From Bacteroides sp. 224 (GTDB lineage Bacteria; Bacteroidota; Bacteroidia; Bacteroidales; Bacteroidaceae), in NCBI RefSeq assembly GCF_010500995.1, contig NZ_QVMK01000001.1, positions 242,421 through 306,420 of the forward strand: a DNA stretch of 64,000 bases, read 5' to 3'. Numbering within the stretch: position 1 is the first letter of the stretch; every line of letters begins with the position of its first letter. Shown here piece by piece: positions 19,401 to 30,124 of this stretch. The notes under the pieces are model-generated. The model ran no database searches and was not told the origin of the DNA. It worked only from the letters and a program-made list of their open reading frames with translations. Both the position numbers and the translations under genes were made by a program.

Positions 19401-20745
19401 GGTTGTAGGTCGTTTGGCAGAGGTTCGTTTTATCGATGTAAACACTAAGATTGTACTTTCTACACATAATATACCTTACGGTTCTAAGCTTTATGCTGCT
19501 GATAATGAACTAGTAGAAAAAGGTAAGATGATTGCTAAATGGGACCCATTTAATGCTGTAATTATTACCGAGGCTACTGGTAAGATTGAATTCGAAGGAG
19601 TCATTGAAAATGTTACTTATAAAGTTGAATCGGATGAAACAACTGGTTTAAGAGAAATCATTATCATTGAATCTAAGGATAAAACAAAACTGCCATCAGC
19701 TCATATATTCGATGAAAGTGGAGAATTGATCCGTACTTATAACTTACCTGTAGGTGGACACGTTGTGGTTGAAAACGGACAGAAAGTTAAAGCCGGTGAA
19801 GTAATCGTGAAGATACCACGTGCCGTAGGTAAAGCTGGTGATATCACGGGAGGTCTTCCACGTGTAACAGAACTCTTTGAAGCACGTAATCCATCTAACC
19901 CTGCTGTTGTTTCCGAAATTGACGGTGAAATTGCAATGGGTAAGATCAAGCGTGGTAACAGAGAAATTGTAGTTACTTCGAAAACAGGTGAAGTGAAGAA
20001 ATACCTTGTGGCTCTTTCTAAACAAATCCTTGTTCAGGAGAATGACTATGTACGTGCAGGTACTCCGCTTTCGGATGGTGCCACCACTCCTTCTGATATC
20101 TTGGCTATTAAAGGCCCTACTGCTGTACAAGAATATATTGTAAATGAGGTACAAGATGTATACCGTTTGCAAGGTGTGAAAATCAATGATAAGCACTTTG
20201 AAATCATCGTTCGTCAGATGATGCGTAAAGTAGAAATTGATGAACCGGGCGATACTCGTTTCCTTGAACAACAAGTAGTTGATAAGCTTGAGTTTATGGA
20301 AGAAAACGACCGTATCTGGGGTAAGAAGGTGGTTCTTGATGCTGGTGATTCTCAAACAATGCAAGCCGGACAAATTGTGACAGCTCGTAAGTTAAGAGAC
20401 GAAAACAGTATGCTGAAACGTCGTGACATGAAAGTTGTTGAAGTGCGTGACGCAATTCCTGCAACATCAACTCAGATTCTTCAAGGTATTACTCGTGCAG
20501 CATTGCAGACTCAAAGCTTCATGTCGGCTGCTTCCTTCCAGGAAACAACTAAGGTGTTGAACGAAGCTGCAATCAACGGTAAGGTTGATAGACTCGAAGG
20601 TATGAAAGAAAACGTTATCTGTGGGCACTTAATACCTGCCGGTACCGGACAGCGTGAGTTTGATAAAATTATAGTAGGCTCTAAAGAAGAGTATGACCGT
20701 ATTTTAGCAAACAAGAAAACTGTACTTGACTACAATGAGGTATAA
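16465..20745 (+). CDS. rpoC: DNA-directed RNA polymerase subunit beta-prime
   Basis: A 1426-residue subunit holding the active-site magnesium in [12 protein letters not shown] (about residues 470-481). The N-terminal zinc site is [20 protein letters not shown]. The second zinc site is formed by [11 protein letters not shown] with an upstream cysteine (about residues 809-900). The trigger-loop region is around [16 protein letters not shown]. The protein ends the rpl-rpo operon, and an intrinsic terminator begins 24 bases after the stop. The start ATG at 16465 lies immediately after the heptad inverted repeat. Confidence 0.99.
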   Translation: MAFRKESKAKSNFSKISIGLASPEEILETSSGEVLKPETINYRTYKPERDGLFCERIFGPIKDYECHCGKYKRIRYKGIVCDRCGVEVTEKKVRRERTGHIQLVVPVAHIWYFRSLPNKIGYLLGLPTKKLDSIIYYERYVVIQPGVKADDGIALNDLISEEEYLDILETLPKENQYLEDTDPNKFIAKMGAEAIYDLLSRLDLDALSYDLRHRASNDASQQRKNEALKRLQVVESFRSSRGRNKPEWMIVRVVPVIPPELRPLVPLDGGRFATSDLNDLYRRVIIRNNRLKRLIEIKAPEVILRNEKRMLQESVDSLFDNSRKSSAVKTDANRPLKSLSDSLKGKQGRFRQNLLGKRVDYSARSVIVVGPELKMHECGIPKLMAAELYKPFIIRKLIERGIVKTVKSAKKIVDRKEAVIWDILEHVMKGHPVLLNRAPTLHRLGIQAFQPKMIEGKAIQLHPLACTAFNADFDGDQMAVHLPLSNEAILEAQMLMLASHNILNPANGAPITVPSQDMVLGLYYITKIRKGAKGEGLTFYGPEEAMIAYNEGKVDIHAPVKVIVKDLDENGNIVDVMRETSVGRVIVNEIVPPEVGYINTIISKKSLRDIISDVIKACGVARTADFLDGIKDLGYNMAFQGGLSFNLGDIIIPKEKEELVQRGYDEVEQVVNNYNMGFITNNERYNQVIDIWTHVNSELSNILMKTISSDDQGFNSVYMMLDSGARGSKEQIRQLSGMRGLMAKPQKAGAEGGQIIENPILSNFKEGLSVLEYFISTHGARKGLADTALKTADAGYLTRRLVDVSHDVIINEEDCGTLRGLVCTDLKNNDEVVATLYERILGRVSVHDIIHPTTGDIIISGGEEITEDIAKIIAQSPIESVEIRSVLTCESKKGVCAKCYGRNLATNRMVQRGEAVGVIAAQSIGEPGTQLTLRTFHAGGTASNIAANAAIYAKNDSRIEFEELRTVDTVDEAGLPVKVVVGRLAEVRFIDVNTKIVLSTHNIPYGSKLYAADNELVEKGKMIAKWDPFNAVIITEATGKIEFEGVIENVTYKVESDETTGLREIIIIESKDKTKLPSAHIFDESGELIRTYNLPVGGHVVVENGQKVKAGEVIVKIPRAVGKAGDITGGLPRVTELFEARNPSNPAVVSEIDGEIAMGKIKRGNREIVVTSKTGEVKKYLVALSKQILVQENDYVRAGTPLSDGATTPSDILAIKGPTAVQEYIVNEVQDVYRLQGVKINDKHFEIIVRQMMRKVEIDEPGDTRFLEQQVVDKLEFMEENDRIWGKKVVLDAGDSQTMQAGQIVTARKLRDENSMLKRRDMKVVEVRDAIPATSTQILQGITRAALQTQSFMSAASFQETTKVLNEAAINGKVDRLEGMKENVICGHLIPAGTGQREFDKIIVGSKEEYDRILANKKTVLDYNEV

Positions 20746-20768
20746 AACTCAATAAAGTTTAAATAGAA

Positions 20769-20800
20769 AGGTCCGAAAGTTCTGCTTCCGGGCCTTTTTT
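20769..20800 (+). terminator. intrinsic terminator after rpoC
   Basis: AGGTCCGAAAG (20769-20779) pairs with CTTCCGGGCCT (20785-20795) with one mismatch and a 5-base loop, followed by a run of six T. It ends the long tRNA-tuf-rpl-rpo region. Confidence 0.85.
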
Positions 20801-20929
20801 AATTTGTAAAATGAGAAATTTTCCTCCCCTCCAGATTTGTTTTTTTATATATAACATCAACTAACCGATTTTACCCAATCTTCGTTGAACAAATTTCCCC
20901 TGCGGCATATTTCTGATTGCCTTAACCAT

Positions 20930-21039
20930 ATTTTGCCACAGCCGTAATGAGATTTTGCCACGGCCGCAACAAGATTTTAATGTGGCCGCAACAAGAATTT
21001 GTCACGGCCGTAACAAAACTTTGTTGCGGCCGTGGCAAA
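20930..21039. repeat. 22-bp-period tandem array, five units (array B)
   Basis: Units start at 20930, 20952, 20974, 20996 and 21018, exactly 22 bases apart. Units 1-4 carry variants of TTGCCACGGCCGCAACAA. Unit 5 carries the reverse complement form GTTGCGGCCGTGGCAAA. Each unit is close to a palindrome centred on CGGCCG. The consensus differs from the other arrays but the period is identical. It lies between the rpoC terminator and a second hairpin. The rest of 20801-21186 shows no gene. Confidence 0.9.
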
Positions 21040-21117
21040 AACCTTGCATAAGAAGCATCATAATATGTGCTACAACCACGCAGCGAATGAATTTTGTTTA
21101 TTGAAAGGCATTATTCT

Positions 21118-21159
21118 ATATCTCAACCTTATAGTGGCAAGATTGAGATATCCTTTTTT
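21118..21159 (+). terminator. second intrinsic terminator upstream of the DUF3467 gene
   Basis: ATATCTCAA (21118-21126) pairs with TTGAGATAT (21143-21151). CTT/AAG extends the stem inward across one mismatch, and the loop is 8 bases. TTTTTT follows at 21154-21159. No gene lies between this and the rpoC terminator, so it either insulates the next promoter or ends an unseen short transcript. Confidence 0.65.
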
Positions 21160-21186
21160 ATTCTTTTCTTATGTGCTGTAAATTGT

Positions 21187-21194
21187 TACTTTTG
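21187..21194 (+). promoter_or_regulatory. -7 element for the DUF3467 gene
   Basis: TACTTTTG matches TAnnTTTG and lies 27 bases before the ATG at 21222. A matching -33 TTTG is not evident in the T-rich sequence upstream. Confidence 0.5.
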
Positions 21195-21221
21195 TGCGGA
21201 TTAAAATATATAGATTGAATT

Positions 21222-21530
21222 ATGGAACAAAACAATAACAATGGTCAATTACAGATAGAATTGAAAGAAGACATAGCACAAGGTACTTATGCGAATTTGG
21301 CAATTATTACGCATTCCAGTTCCGAGTTTATTTTAGATTTTATTCGTGTAATGCCTGGTGTGCCTAAAGCAGGTGTGCAGTCTCGTGTAATTCTTGCTCC
21401 CGAACATGCTAAACGACTTCTTAAAGCTTTGGAGGATAATGTTTGGAAATACGAACGCACATTTGGGCCTATTAGGTTGGGAGAAGGAGAGGAACTGCCA
21501 CCTATTGTAAATATGCAAGGTGAAGCATAA
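21222..21530 (+). CDS. DUF3467-family protein
   Basis: A 102-residue acidic cytoplasmic protein that resembles DUF3467 (YTANLAIITHSSSEFILDF-type core, then LAPEHAKRLLKALEDNVWKYE). It has no signal peptide and no recognisable catalytic motif. Function is unknown. In Bacteroidetes members of this family are commonly found next to rpoC and rpsL, as here, which suggests a link with transcription or translation, but that is inference. It has its own likely promoter and is followed by a separate promoter for rpsL. Confidence 0.8.
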   Translation: MEQNNNNGQLQIELKEDIAQGTYANLAIITHSSSEFILDFIRVMPGVPKAGVQSRVILAPEHAKRLLKALEDNVWKYERTFGPIRLGEGEELPPIVNMQGEA

Positions 21531-21653
21531 TTAGGTAATGTCAAGTCTTTCATGGAAAAATCTCTCGTCAGTAAAGTGTTATATAGTAATAGACTACTCT
21601 CCTAATATAGCAAACTGTTGCTCTTCCGTAAACTAAATAAAAACTGGCTTTTA

Positions 21654-21684
21654 ATTGAATATTAAAATATTATTCGTAACTTTG
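21654..21684 (+). promoter_or_regulatory. Bacteroides-type promoter for the str operon
   Basis: ATTG at 21654-21657 and TAACTTTG at 21677-21684 are separated by 19 bases. The rpsL ATG is 64 bases further on, leaving a leader of about 55 bases. No other strong promoter is seen before the S10-spc-alpha block. Confidence 0.75.
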
Positions 21685-21748
21685 CAGCCCAAAATGTATA
21701 GTTGCGAAATCAATATAACATAAATATATAATTAAAAAAACAATTAAA

Positions 21749-22162
21749 ATGCCTACAATTCAGCAATTAGTAAGAAAAGGGCGTGAAGTCTTGACGGAGA
21801 AAAGTAAATCTCCGGCGTTGGATTCATGTCCTCAAAGACGCGGCGTTTGCGTAAGAGTGTACACTACAACTCCAAAGAAACCTAACTCTGCTATGCGTAA
21901 AGTAGCTCGTGTACGTTTGACTAACCAAAAAGAGGTGAACTCATACATTCCGGGCGAAGGTCATAACTTGCAAGAGCACTCAATCGTACTTGTACGTGGT
22001 GGTCGTGTAAAAGACTTGCCAGGGGTACGTTATCATATCGTACGTGGTACATTAGATACAGCAGGTGTGGCAGGTCGTACACAAAGACGTTCTAAATACG
22101 GCGCTAAACGTCCTAAACCAGGTCAAGCTCCAGCAGCGGCCGGAAAAGGTAAGAAAAAATAA
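21749..22162 (+). CDS. rpsL: 30S ribosomal protein S12
   Basis: A 137-residue decoding-centre protein. The streptomycin-related loop reads [13 protein letters not shown], with the sensitive-type lysine at residue 43. The second loop, [10 protein letters not shown], is also of sensitive type. The C-terminus is basic with a GKGKKK tail. First gene of the str operon; rpsG follows after 130 bases. Confidence 0.98.
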   Translation: MPTIQQLVRKGREVLTEKSKSPALDSCPQRRGVCVRVYTTTPKKPNSAMRKVARVRLTNQKEVNSYIPGEGHNLQEHSIVLVRGGRVKDLPGVRYHIVRGTLDTAGVAGRTQRRSKYGAKRPKPGQAPAAAGKGKKK

Positions 22163-22292
22163 TTTGAGATAAATTAATAATAAATTTCGTTTTAGTTTGT
22201 TGGAATAGAGATAAACGGTTGAGTAAATTCTCCGGAGGGAGAATTGAAGACAAGAAATCGCAGCCAGAAACAAAACATTATTGTTCAAACAA

Positions 22293-22769
22293 ATGAGAAA
22301 AGCAAAACCAAAAAAACGTGTAATCCTTCCGGATCCCGTTTTTAATGACCAAAAGGTTACTAAGTTCGTAAATCATCTGATGTATGATGGTAAAAAGAAC
22401 ACTTCTTATGAAATCTTCTACGGCGCTCTTGAAGTAGTAAAGAACAAATTGCCTAACGAAGAAAAGTCATCGCTCGAAATTTGGAAAAAAGCTCTTGATA
22501 ATGTAACTCCTCAAGTAGAAGTAAAGTCTCGCCGTGTAGGTGGTGCTACATTCCAAGTTCCTACTGAAATTCGTCCTGATCGTAAGGAGTCAGTTTCAAT
22601 GAAGAATCTGATTTTATATGCTCGTAAGAGAGGCGGAAAAACAATGGCTGATAAGCTTGCTGCCGAAATTATTGATGCATTCAATGAACAAGGCGGAGCA
22701 TACAAACGTAAAGAAGATATGCACAGAATGGCGGAAGCCAATAGAGCATTTGCACATTTTAGATTCTAA
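22293..22769 (+). CDS. rpsG: 30S ribosomal protein S7
   Basis: A 158-residue head protein that nucleates assembly of the 16S rRNA 3' domain. [16 protein letters not shown] opens the protein, and [15 protein letters not shown], with the tRNA-contacting hairpin, lies near residues 76-90. I choose the ATG at 22293 because the longer frame would need a TTG at 22281, and 158 residues suits this group. fusA begins 45 bases later. Confidence 0.97.
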   Translation: MRKAKPKKRVILPDPVFNDQKVTKFVNHLMYDGKKNTSYEIFYGALEVVKNKLPNEEKSSLEIWKKALDNVTPQVEVKSRRVGGATFQVPTEIRPDRKESVSMKNLILYARKRGGKTMADKLAAEIIDAFNEQGGAYKRKEDMHRMAEANRAFAHFRF

Positions 22770-22814
22770 TACTGAAGAACATTAATTATTAAAAGTAAGC
22801 GAAGGAATTAAAGA

Positions 22815-24932
22815 ATGGCAAAGCAAGATTTACATTTGACCCGTAACATCGGTATCATGGCTCACATTGATGCTGGGAAAACAACAACTTCTGAACGTAT
22901 CCTATTCTATACCGGATTGACTCATAAAATTGGTGAGACACACGACGGTACTGCAACAATGGACTGGATGGCTCAGGAACAAGAACGTGGTATCACTATT
23001 ACTTCGGCGGCTACAACTACCCGTTGGAAATATGCTGGTGATATCTATAAGATAAATTTGATTGATACTCCAGGACACGTTGACTTTACTGTAGAAGTAG
23101 AGCGTTCTCTTCGTGTTCTTGATGGTGCTGTTGCTACATACTGTGCTGTTGGTGGTGTTGAGCCACAATCGGAAACAGTATGGCGTCAGGCTGATAAATA
23201 TAATGTTCCACGTATTGGATACGTGAACAAAATGGACCGTTCGGGTGCAGACTTTTTTGAAGTAGTTCGTCAGATGAGAGAAGTATTGGGCGCAAACCCA
23301 TGTCCTATCGTAGTGCCTATTGGCGCAGAAGAAACCTTCAAAGGAGTTATTGACTTGATTAAGATGAAAGCAATTCTTTGGCATGATGAAACAATGGGTG
23401 CTGATTATTCTGTAGAAGAAATACCGGCCAACCTTCTTGATGAATGCCAGGAATGGAGAGATAAAATGCTTGAATCTGTAGCTGATTATGATGATTCATT
23501 GATGGAGAAATATTTTGATGATCCATCAACAATCACTGAAGAAGAAATTTTGCGTGCCCTTCGTAATGCTACTATCCAGATGGCTATCGTGCCAATGTTG
23601 TGTGGCTCTTCATTTAAGAATAAAGGTGTGCAAACATTGCTTGACTATGCTTGTGCATTCTTACCTTCTCCATTAGATACAGGTAGCGTAACGGGTACTG
23701 ATCCTAATACGGGAGAAGAAGTAGTGAGACAACCGGATGAGGAAGACAAAACAGCAGCTTTAGCATTTAAAATTGCTACTGACCCATACGTAGGACGCTT
23801 AACTTTCTTCCGTGTATATTCTGGTAAAGTAGAAGCAGGTTCTTATGTATATAACTCTCGTTCAGGTAAGAAAGAACGTGTATCACGTATTTTCCAGATG
23901 CACTCAAATAAACAAAATCCAGTTGAAGTAATTGGTGCAGGTGATATTGGTGCAGGTGTTGGATTTAAAGATATTCGTACTGGAGATACTCTTTGTGATG
24001 AAGCTGCTCCAATCGTATTAGAATCTATGGACTTCCCAGAACCAGTAATTGGTATCGCTGTTGAGCCAAAAACTCAAAAAGATATGGATAAACTGGCTAA
24101 CGGATTGGCTAAACTTTCTGAAGAAGACCCAACATTTACTGTAAAAACCGACGAACAATCTGGTCAAACAGTAATTTCTGGTATGGGTGAACTTCACCTT
24201 GATATCATTATTGACCGTTTGAGACGTGAGTTCAAGGTAGAATGTAACCAAGGACGTCCTCAGGTAAACTACAAAGAAGCTATCACTAAGATGGTTAACT
24301 TGCGTGAAGTTTACAAAAAGCAATCAGGGGGTCGTGGTAAGTTTGCTGATATTATTGTAAATGTAGGTCCGGTTGATGAAGATTTTACATTGGGAGGCTT
24401 GCAATTCGTTGACGAAGTAAAAGGAGGTAACATTCCTAAAGAATTTATCCCTTCTGTTCAGAAAGGATTCTTAACCGCAATGAAGAATGGTGTATTAGCA
24501 GGTTATCCGCTTGATTCTTTGAAAGTAACGTTAATTGATGGATCTTTCCACCCAGTTGACTCTGATCAGCTTTCATTTGAAATTTGTGCTATCCAAGCCT
24601 ATAAGAGTGCTTGTGCAAAAGCAGGTCCGGTGCTAATGGAACCAATCATGAGATTGGAAGTAGTAACTCCGGAAGAAAACATGGGAGATGTGATTGGCGA
24701 CTTAAACAAACGTCGTGGTCAGGTAGAAGGAATGGAATCAAGTCGTTCAGGCGCAAGAATTGTAAAAGCGTTGGTACCATTGGCTGAGATGTTCGGCTAT
24801 GTAACAGCACTTCGTACAATTACTTCGGGTCGTGCAACTTCATCCATGACATATTCACATCATGCACAAGTTTCTCAATCAATTGCGAAAGCAGTGCTTG
24901 AAGAAGTAAAAGGTCGCGTAGATCTAATATAA
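22815..24932 (+). CDS. fusA: elongation factor G
   Basis: A 705-residue translocation GTPase. The P-loop AHIDAGKTT is at residues 16-24, DTPGHVDF is G3 and NKMDRSG is G4. Domains II to V follow, ending with [18 protein letters not shown] domain V sequence (seen as [12 protein letters not shown]). Its place between rpsG and rpsJ is normal, but tuf, which often follows, is absent here. A hairpin separates it from rpsJ. Some Bacteroidetes carry a second EF-G elsewhere; this copy has the operon context of the canonical one. Confidence 0.98.
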   Translation: MAKQDLHLTRNIGIMAHIDAGKTTTSERILFYTGLTHKIGETHDGTATMDWMAQEQERGITITSAATTTRWKYAGDIYKINLIDTPGHVDFTVEVERSLRVLDGAVATYCAVGGVEPQSETVWRQADKYNVPRIGYVNKMDRSGADFFEVVRQMREVLGANPCPIVVPIGAEETFKGVIDLIKMKAILWHDETMGADYSVEEIPANLLDECQEWRDKMLESVADYDDSLMEKYFDDPSTITEEEILRALRNATIQMAIVPMLCGSSFKNKGVQTLLDYACAFLPSPLDTGSVTGTDPNTGEEVVRQPDEEDKTAALAFKIATDPYVGRLTFFRVYSGKVEAGSYVYNSRSGKKERVSRIFQMHSNKQNPVEVIGAGDIGAGVGFKDIRTGDTLCDEAAPIVLESMDFPEPVIGIAVEPKTQKDMDKLANGLAKLSEEDPTFTVKTDEQSGQTVISGMGELHLDIIIDRLRREFKVECNQGRPQVNYKEAITKMVNLREVYKKQSGGRGKFADIIVNVGPVDEDFTLGGLQFVDEVKGGNIPKEFIPSVQKGFLTAMKNGVLAGYPLDSLKVTLIDGSFHPVDSDQLSFEICAIQAYKSACAKAGPVLMEPIMRLEVVTPEENMGDVIGDLNKRRGQVEGMESSRSGARIVKALVPLAEMFGYVTALRTITSGRATSSMTYSHHAQVSQSIAKAVLEEVKGRVDLI

Positions 24933-24943
24933 TTCAGATAAAA

Positions 24944-24979
24944 GGTAGCAGGTTAGCGAATGACTCTTAACCTGCCACT
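24944..24979 (+). terminator. hairpin between fusA and rpsJ (attenuator)
   Basis: GCAGGTTA (24948-24955) pairs with TAACCTGC (24968-24975), flanked by two more possible pairs and followed by the T-rich stretch CTTTTATTTTAT. rpsJ starts 38 bases later without a clear promoter, so partial termination is more likely than a full stop. Confidence 0.55.
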
Positions 24980-25016
24980 TTTATTTTATATCATCAATGT
25001 ATAACTAAAAAATAAT

Positions 25017-25322
25017 ATGAGTCAGAAAATTAGAATTAAATTGAAATCTTACGATCATAACTTGGTCGACAAGTCGGCAGAAAAGATTGTAAGAACTGTG
25101 AAAGCTACAGGTGCAATTGTTAGTGGTCCTATTCCATTGCCAACTCACAAACGTATTTTTACAGTAAACCGTTCAACTTTCGTGAACAAAAAGTCAAGAG
25201 AGCAATTTGAATTGAGCTCTTACAAAAGATTAATCGACATCTATAGCTCAACTGCTAAAACAGTAGATGCATTAATGAAGCTTGAATTGCCAAGCGGTGT
25301 AGAAGTTGAAATTAAAGTTTGA
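25017..25322 (+). CDS. rpsJ: 30S ribosomal protein S10
   Basis: A 101-residue small-subunit head protein that also binds NusB in antitermination. Recognised by [20 protein letters not shown] at the start, the [16 protein letters not shown] loop and the C-terminal VEVEIKV strand. It opens the S10 cluster and is followed by rplC after 18 bases. Confidence 0.98.
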   Translation: MSQKIRIKLKSYDHNLVDKSAEKIVRTVKATGAIVSGPIPLPTHKRIFTVNRSTFVNKKSREQFELSSYKRLIDIYSSTAKTVDALMKLELPSGVEVEIKV

Positions 25323-25340
25323 TAATTAAATTATAGTGAA

Positions 25341-25958
25341 ATGCCAGGATTATTAGGAAAGAAAATCGGAATGACATCCGTATTCAGTGCCGATGGTAAA
25401 AATGTTCCATGCACTGTTATCGAAGTAGGTCCTTGTGTTGTTACTCAAGTTAAAACCATTGAAAAAGATGGTTATGAAGCAGTTCAATTAGGTTTCCAAG
25501 ACAAAAAGGAGAAGCACACCACTAAACCTTTGATGGGACACTTTAAAAGAGCAGGAGTAACACCAAAGAGACACTTGGCCGAGTTCAAGGAATTTGAGAG
25601 TGAGTTAAATCTGGGTGACACCATTACAGTGGAACTATTCAATGACGTAGACTTTGTTGACGTTGTTGGTATTTCTAAAGGTAAAGGCTTCCAGGGAGTT
25701 GTTAAAAGACATGGTTTTGGTGGTGTAGGTCAATCTACACATGGTCAGCACAACCGTGCCCGTAAACCGGGTTCTATCGGTGCCTGTTCTTACCCTGCAA
25801 AAGTATTCAAAGGAATGCGCATGGGTGGACAAATGGGTGGTGACAGAGTAACTGTTCAAAACCTTAGAGTATTAAAAGTAATCGCGGATCACAATCTTCT
25901 TTTGATAAAAGGTTCTATCCCAGGTTGCAAAGGTTCAATCGTTTTAATTGAGAAATAA
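25341..25958 (+). CDS. rplC: 50S ribosomal protein L3
   Basis: A 205-residue protein with a globular beta-barrel and a long loop reaching toward the peptidyl transferase centre ([20 protein letters not shown], about residues 125-144). It begins with [13 protein letters not shown], the family signature. Its stop overlaps the rplD start by one base, which implies coupled translation. Confidence 0.98.
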   Translation: MPGLLGKKIGMTSVFSADGKNVPCTVIEVGPCVVTQVKTIEKDGYEAVQLGFQDKKEKHTTKPLMGHFKRAGVTPKRHLAEFKEFESELNLGDTITVELFNDVDFVDVVGISKGKGFQGVVKRHGFGGVGQSTHGQHNRARKPGSIGACSYPAKVFKGMRMGGQMGGDRVTVQNLRVLKVIADHNLLLIKGSIPGCKGSIVLIEK

Positions 25959-26596
25959 TGGAAGTTAACGTATATAATATTAAAGGTGAAGACACCGGGA
26001 GAAAGGTTGCGTTAAACGAGTCTATCTTCGGAATTGAGCCTAACGACCATGCTATCTATCTGGACGTAAAACAGTTTATGGCTAATCAACGCCAAGGTAC
26101 GCATAAGTCAAAGGAAAGAAGTGAAATAGCAGGTTCTACCCGTAAGCTTGGTCGTCAGAAAGGTGGCGGTGGTGCTCGTCGAGGTGATATCAAATCGCCT
26201 GTACTTGTTGGTGGAGGTCGTGTATTTGGTCCTACTCCCAGAGATTATTCTTTCAAATTGAATAAAAAGGTAAAAGTATTAGCCAGAAAGTCTGCTTTAG
26301 CATATAAAGCTAAAGACAATGCAATTGTTGTAGTGGAAGATTTCAGTTTCGAAACTCCTAAGACAAAGGACTTTATTGCAATGACAAAAAACCTTAAAGT
26401 TTCCGACAAAAAGTTGCTTGTAATTTTATCGGAATCAAATAAAAACGTATATTTGTCGGCTCGTAATGTAGAGAGAGCGAATGTACAAACAGTTTCAGGA
26501 TTAAATACTTACAGAGTATTGAATGCTGGAGTGCTTGTATTTACCGAAAGTGCTCTTTCGGCTATTGACAATATCTTAAGTAATAAGGAGGCTTAA
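25958..26596 (+). CDS. rplD: 50S ribosomal protein L4
   Basis: A 212-residue protein lining the peptide exit tunnel. The extended basic loop [19 protein letters not shown] (about residues 49-67) is the tunnel part and lies where macrolide-resistance changes occur in other species; it looks intact. L4 represses the S10 operon in enterobacteria, but no such site was recognised here. The start overlaps the rplC stop. The 3' end carries the AAGGAGG (26585-26591) used by rplW. Confidence 0.97.
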   Translation: MEVNVYNIKGEDTGRKVALNESIFGIEPNDHAIYLDVKQFMANQRQGTHKSKERSEIAGSTRKLGRQKGGGGARRGDIKSPVLVGGGRVFGPTPRDYSFKLNKKVKVLARKSALAYKAKDNAIVVVEDFSFETPKTKDFIAMTKNLKVSDKKLLVILSESNKNVYLSARNVERANVQTVSGLNTYRVLNAGVLVFTESALSAIDNILSNKEA

Positions 26597-26599
26597 ATA

Positions 26600-26890
26600 A
26601 TGGGAATTATTATTAAACCGTTGGTGACAGAAAAAATGACTGCAATTACAGATAAACTGAATCGTTTCGGCTTTATTGTGCGTCCTGATGCCAACAAACT
26701 TGAAATTAAGAAAGAAGTTGAAGCCTTATACAATGTTACGGTAGTTGATGTGAATACAGCTAAGTATTCGGGAAAGAATAAAACTCGTTATACAAGAGCT
26801 GGTATTATCAGTGGTAGAACTAATGCTTATAAAAAAGCAATAGTAACATTGAAAGAAGGAGATACTATTGATTTTTATAGCAATATATAA
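26600..26890 (+). CDS. rplW: 50S ribosomal protein L23
   Basis: A 96-residue protein at the tunnel exit, the docking site for trigger factor and [15 protein letters not shown] and [17 protein letters not shown] are typical. It has a strong Shine-Dalgarno, AAGGAGG at 26585-26591 within the end of rplD, unusual in this genome. rplB follows after 5 bases. Confidence 0.97.
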   Translation: MGIIIKPLVTEKMTAITDKLNRFGFIVRPDANKLEIKKEVEALYNVTVVDVNTAKYSGKNKTRYTRAGIISGRTNAYKKAIVTLKEGDTIDFYSNI

Positions 26891-26895
26891 TAAAA

Positions 26896-27720
26896 ATGGC
26901 AGTACGTAAATTTAAGCCCACAACACCGGGGCAAAGACATAAGATTATTGGTACTTCGGATGATATTACTGCACGAGTACCAGAGAAATCTCTTGTATAT
27001 GGTAAGAAATCATCGGGCGGTCGTAACAACGAAGGTAAGATGACTATGCGCTATCTTGGCGGTGGTCATAGAAAGATGATTAGAATTGTTGACTTCAAGA
27101 GAAATAAGGACGGTGTTCCTGCAGTGGTTAAAACAATTGAATACGATCCGAATCGCTCGTCTCGTATTGCTTTGTTGTTTTATGCAGACGGAGAAAAAAG
27201 ATATATTATTGCTCCCAATGGATTGCAAGTAGGTACTACTTTGATGTCGGGTGCAGATGCAGCGCCAGAGATTGGTAATGCTCTTCCTTTGCAAAATATT
27301 CCGGTCGGTACTGTGATTCATAATATTGAATTACGTCCAGGGCAGGGTGCTGCTTTGGTTAGATCGGCAGGTAATTTTGCTCAGTTGACATCAAGAGAAG
27401 GCAAATACTGCGTTATTAAATTGCCTTCAGGCGAAGTAAGACAAATACTCAGTACATGTAAAGCTACTATCGGTAGTGTCGGTAATTCAGATCACGCTCT
27501 CGAAAGTTCAGGTAAAGCTGGACGTACAAGATGGTTCGGACGTCGTCCAAGAAACCGTGGTGTTGTAATGAACCCAGTTGATCACCCAATGGGTGGTGGT
27601 GAAGGACGTGCTTCAGGAGGACATCCAAGATCTCGTAAAGGATTGTATGCTAAGGGTCTTAAGACTAGAGCTCCTAAGAAACAGTCGTCTAAGTACATTA
27701 TTGAGAGAAGAAAAAAGTAA
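26896..27720 (+). CDS. rplB: 50S ribosomal protein L2
   Basis: A 274-residue protein near the peptidyl transferase centre. It has the OB-fold and SH3-like domains, and the C-terminal signature [20 protein letters not shown] (about residues 225-244), which includes the conserved histidine studied for peptide bond formation. Normal length and operon position. Confidence 0.98.
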   Translation: MAVRKFKPTTPGQRHKIIGTSDDITARVPEKSLVYGKKSSGGRNNEGKMTMRYLGGGHRKMIRIVDFKRNKDGVPAVVKTIEYDPNRSSRIALLFYADGEKRYIIAPNGLQVGTTLMSGADAAPEIGNALPLQNIPVGTVIHNIELRPGQGAALVRSAGNFAQLTSREGKYCVIKLPSGEVRQILSTCKATIGSVGNSDHALESSGKAGRTRWFGRRPRNRGVVMNPVDHPMGGGEGRASGGHPRSRKGLYAKGLKTRAPKKQSSKYIIERRKK

Positions 27721-27740
27721 TCTGATTAATTGACTAAATT

Positions 27741-28010
27741 ATGAGTAGATCATTAAAAAAAGGTCCATATATTAATGTAAAGCTTGAACAAAAAGTGCTT
27801 GCTATGAATGAATCAGGCAAGAAAACTGTTGTTAAGACCTGGGCTAGAGCTTCAATGATTTCGCCTGATTTCGTAGGCCATACTATTGCAGTTCACAATG
27901 GAAATAAATTTATTCCTGTTTATGTTACCGAAAATATGGTAGGACACAAGTTGGGAGAGTTTTCTCCAACTCGTACTTTCAGAGGACATGCCGGTAACAA
28001 GAAAAGATAA
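27741..28010 (+). CDS. rpsS: 30S ribosomal protein S19
   Basis: An 89-residue small-subunit head protein contacting S13 and the A-site finger bridge. It begins with [13 protein letters not shown], and [20 protein letters not shown] is the conserved C-terminal half. rplV begins 35 bases later. Confidence 0.98.
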   Translation: MSRSLKKGPYINVKLEQKVLAMNESGKKTVVKTWARASMISPDFVGHTIAVHNGNKFIPVYVTENMVGHKLGEFSPTRTFRGHAGNKKR

Positions 28011-28045
28011 GGGAATTCGTCTGAAATAATAAAGTAAAAATAATA

Positions 28046-28450
28046 ATGGGAGCAAGAAAAAAAATATCGGCTGATAAAAGAAAAGAAGCCCTTAAGACCA
28101 TGTATTTTGCGAAATTGCAAAATGTTCCTACTTCCCCTCGTAAGATGCGTCTCGTGGCTGACATGATCCGTGGGATGGAAGTGAACAGAGCACTTGGTGT
28201 TTTGAAGTTTTCTTCAAAAGAAGCTGCTGCAAGAGTGGAGAAATTATTGCGCTCTGCAATTGCTAACTGGGAGCAGAAAAACGAACGTAAAGCAGAAAGT
28301 GGTGAATTGTTTGTGACTAAAATTTTTGTTGATGGTGGTGCTACGCTCAAAAGAATGAGACCAGCTCCACAAGGAAGAGGATATAGAATTCGCAAACGTT
28401 CGAATCACGTGACATTGTTCGTTGATTCTAAAAGTAATAATGAAGAATAA
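28046..28450 (+). CDS. rplV: 50S ribosomal protein L22
   Basis: A 134-residue protein whose beta-hairpin extends into the peptide tunnel ([20 protein letters not shown], about residues 104-123). [18 protein letters not shown] is the conserved N-terminal element. The tunnel loop has no insertion or deletion of the kind linked to macrolide resistance. Confidence 0.97.
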   Translation: MGARKKISADKRKEALKTMYFAKLQNVPTSPRKMRLVADMIRGMEVNRALGVLKFSSKEAAARVEKLLRSAIANWEQKNERKAESGELFVTKIFVDGGATLKRMRPAPQGRGYRIRKRSNHVTLFVDSKSNNEE

Positions 28451-28458
28451 GATTAAGC

Positions 28459-29196
28459 ATGGGACAAAAAGTAAATCCAATAAGTAACCGTTTAGGAATT
28501 ATCAGAGGATGGGATTCCAATTGGTATGGTGGAAATGATTACGGCGATTCTTTGCTCGAAGATAGCAAGATTCGTAAATACTTGAATGCACGTTTGGCGA
28601 AAGCAAGTGTATCAAGAATTGTAATCGAACGTACGTTGAAGCTTGTCACTATTACTGTATGTACTGCTCGCCCGGGAATCATTATCGGTAAAGGTGGTCA
28701 AGAAGTTGATAAGTTGAAAGAAGAGTTGAAGAAGATTACCGATAAAGATATTCAAATCAACATTTTCGAGGTAAAAAGACCAGAACTTGATGCTGTAATT
28801 GTTGCTAATAACATTGCACGCCAGGTAGAAGGTAAAATTGCATACCGTCGTGCCATTAAAATGGCTATCGCCAATACAATGCGTATGGGTGCCGAAGGTA
28901 TCAAAATTCAAATTTCAGGACGTTTGAATGGCGCCGAGATGGCTCGTTCTGAAATGTATAAAGAAGGTAGAACTCCGCTGCATACTTTTAGAGCAGATAT
29001 CGACTACTGTCATGCTGAAGCATTGACTAAAGTAGGTCTTTTGGGTATAAAAGTATGGATTTGCAGAGGTGAAGTATTTGGTAAAAGAGAACTTGCACCT
29101 AACTTCACTCAAAGTAAGGAAAGTGGCAATCGTGGAAACAATAACAGTGGAAACGGTGGCGGAAAGAACTTCAAAAGAAAGAAAAATAATCGCTAA
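28459..29196 (+). CDS. rpsC: 30S ribosomal protein S3
   Basis: A 245-residue mRNA-entry protein with an N-terminal KH domain ([17 protein letters not shown], about residues 72-88) and the C-terminal S3 domain ([14 protein letters not shown]). It is slightly longer than usual because of a disordered tail rich in Asn, Gly and Lys from about residue 215. rplP follows after 22 bases. Confidence 0.98.
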   Translation: MGQKVNPISNRLGIIRGWDSNWYGGNDYGDSLLEDSKIRKYLNARLAKASVSRIVIERTLKLVTITVCTARPGIIIGKGGQEVDKLKEELKKITDKDIQINIFEVKRPELDAVIVANNIARQVEGKIAYRRAIKMAIANTMRMGAEGIKIQISGRLNGAEMARSEMYKEGRTPLHTFRADIDYCHAEALTKVGLLGIKVWICRGEVFGKRELAPNFTQSKESGNRGNNNSGNGGGKNFKRKKNNR

Positions 29197-29218
29197 ACGA
29201 ATTTGAATTTTAGGAATC

Positions 29219-29653
29219 ATGTTACAACCGAAAAAGACAAAATTCAGAAGACAACAGAAGGGACGCATGAAAGGCAATGCCCAAAGGGGTAACCAGCTTG
29301 CTTTTGGATCTTTTGGAATTAAATCCTTGCAAAGCAAGTGGATTACCGGTAGACAGATTGAAGCAGCTCGTATTGCTGTAACAAGATATATGCAACGTCA
29401 GGGACAAATATGGATTCGTATATTCCCCGATAAGCCAATTACCAAGAAGCCTGCTGAAGTACGTATGGGTAAGGGTAAAGGTTCTCCGGAAGGATTTGTT
29501 GCACCAATCACACCGGGTAGAATTATTATTGAAGTAGAAGGAGTATCTTATGATATCGCAAAAGAAGCTTTACGCTTGGCTGCACAAAAGCTTCCTGTAA
29601 CAACGAAGTTTATCGTTAGACGCGACTATGATATTCAAAATCAAAATGCGTAA
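29219..29653 (+). CDS. rplP: 50S ribosomal protein L16
   Basis: A 144-residue protein contacting A-site tRNA. It begins [38 protein letters not shown] (about residues 70-88) holds the arginine hydroxylated in some species, and [16 protein letters not shown] follows. Operon position is normal. Confidence 0.98.
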   Translation: MLQPKKTKFRRQQKGRMKGNAQRGNQLAFGSFGIKSLQSKWITGRQIEAARIAVTRYMQRQGQIWIRIFPDKPITKKPAEVRMGKGKGSPEGFVAPITPGRIIIEVEGVSYDIAKEALRLAAQKLPVTTKFIVRRDYDIQNQNA

Positions 29654-29658
29654 CTGTT

Positions 29659-29856
29659 ATGAAAAGTGCAGAAATAAAAGAAATGACTACCACTGACTTG
29701 GTAGAAAGAGTGGAAGCAGAAATGGTTAACTATAACCAAATGATTTTAAATCATTCTATTTCTCCTTTGGATAATCCTGCAAAGATTAAACAATTACGCA
29801 GGACTATTGCGCGTATGAAAACTGAATTGCGCGAAAGAGAACTTAACAATAAATGA
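29659..29856 (+). CDS. rpmC: 50S ribosomal protein L29
   Basis: A 65-residue two-helix protein at the tunnel exit beside L23. [19 protein letters not shown] begins the first helix, and [16 protein letters not shown] is the conserved second helix. Five bases after rplP and 8 bases before the chosen start of rpsQ. Confidence 0.96.
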   Translation: MKSAEIKEMTTTDLVERVEAEMVNYNQMILNHSISPLDNPAKIKQLRRTIARMKTELRERELNNK

Positions 29857-29864
29857 TTGGCTTG

Positions 29865-30122
29865 ATGGAAGCAAGAAATTTAAGAAAAGAAAGAACAGGG
29901 GTTGTTCTCAGCAATAAGATGGATAAAACCGTTACTGTTGCAGCTAAGTTCAAAGAAAAGCACCCCATGTATGGTAAATTCGTTAGTAAGACGAAGAAGT
30001 ACCACGCTCACGATGAAAAGAATGAATGTAATATAGGTGATACTGTACGCATTATGGAAACTCGTCCTTTGAGCAAGACTAAGAGATGGAGATTGGTAGA
30101 AATAATTGAAAGAGCTAAGTAA
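29865..30122 (+). CDS. rpsQ: 30S ribosomal protein S17
   Basis: An 85-residue OB-fold protein binding 16S rRNA helices 7 and 11. [19 protein letters not shown] and [20 protein letters not shown] are characteristic. The ATG at 29865 gives the usual length; an ATG at 29853 would add four residues and overlap rpmC. rplN follows after 2 bases. Confidence 0.96.
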   Translation: MEARNLRKERTGVVLSNKMDKTVTVAAKFKEKHPMYGKFVSKTKKYHAHDEKNECNIGDTVRIMETRPLSKTKRWRLVEIIERAK

Positions 30123-30124
30123 TT

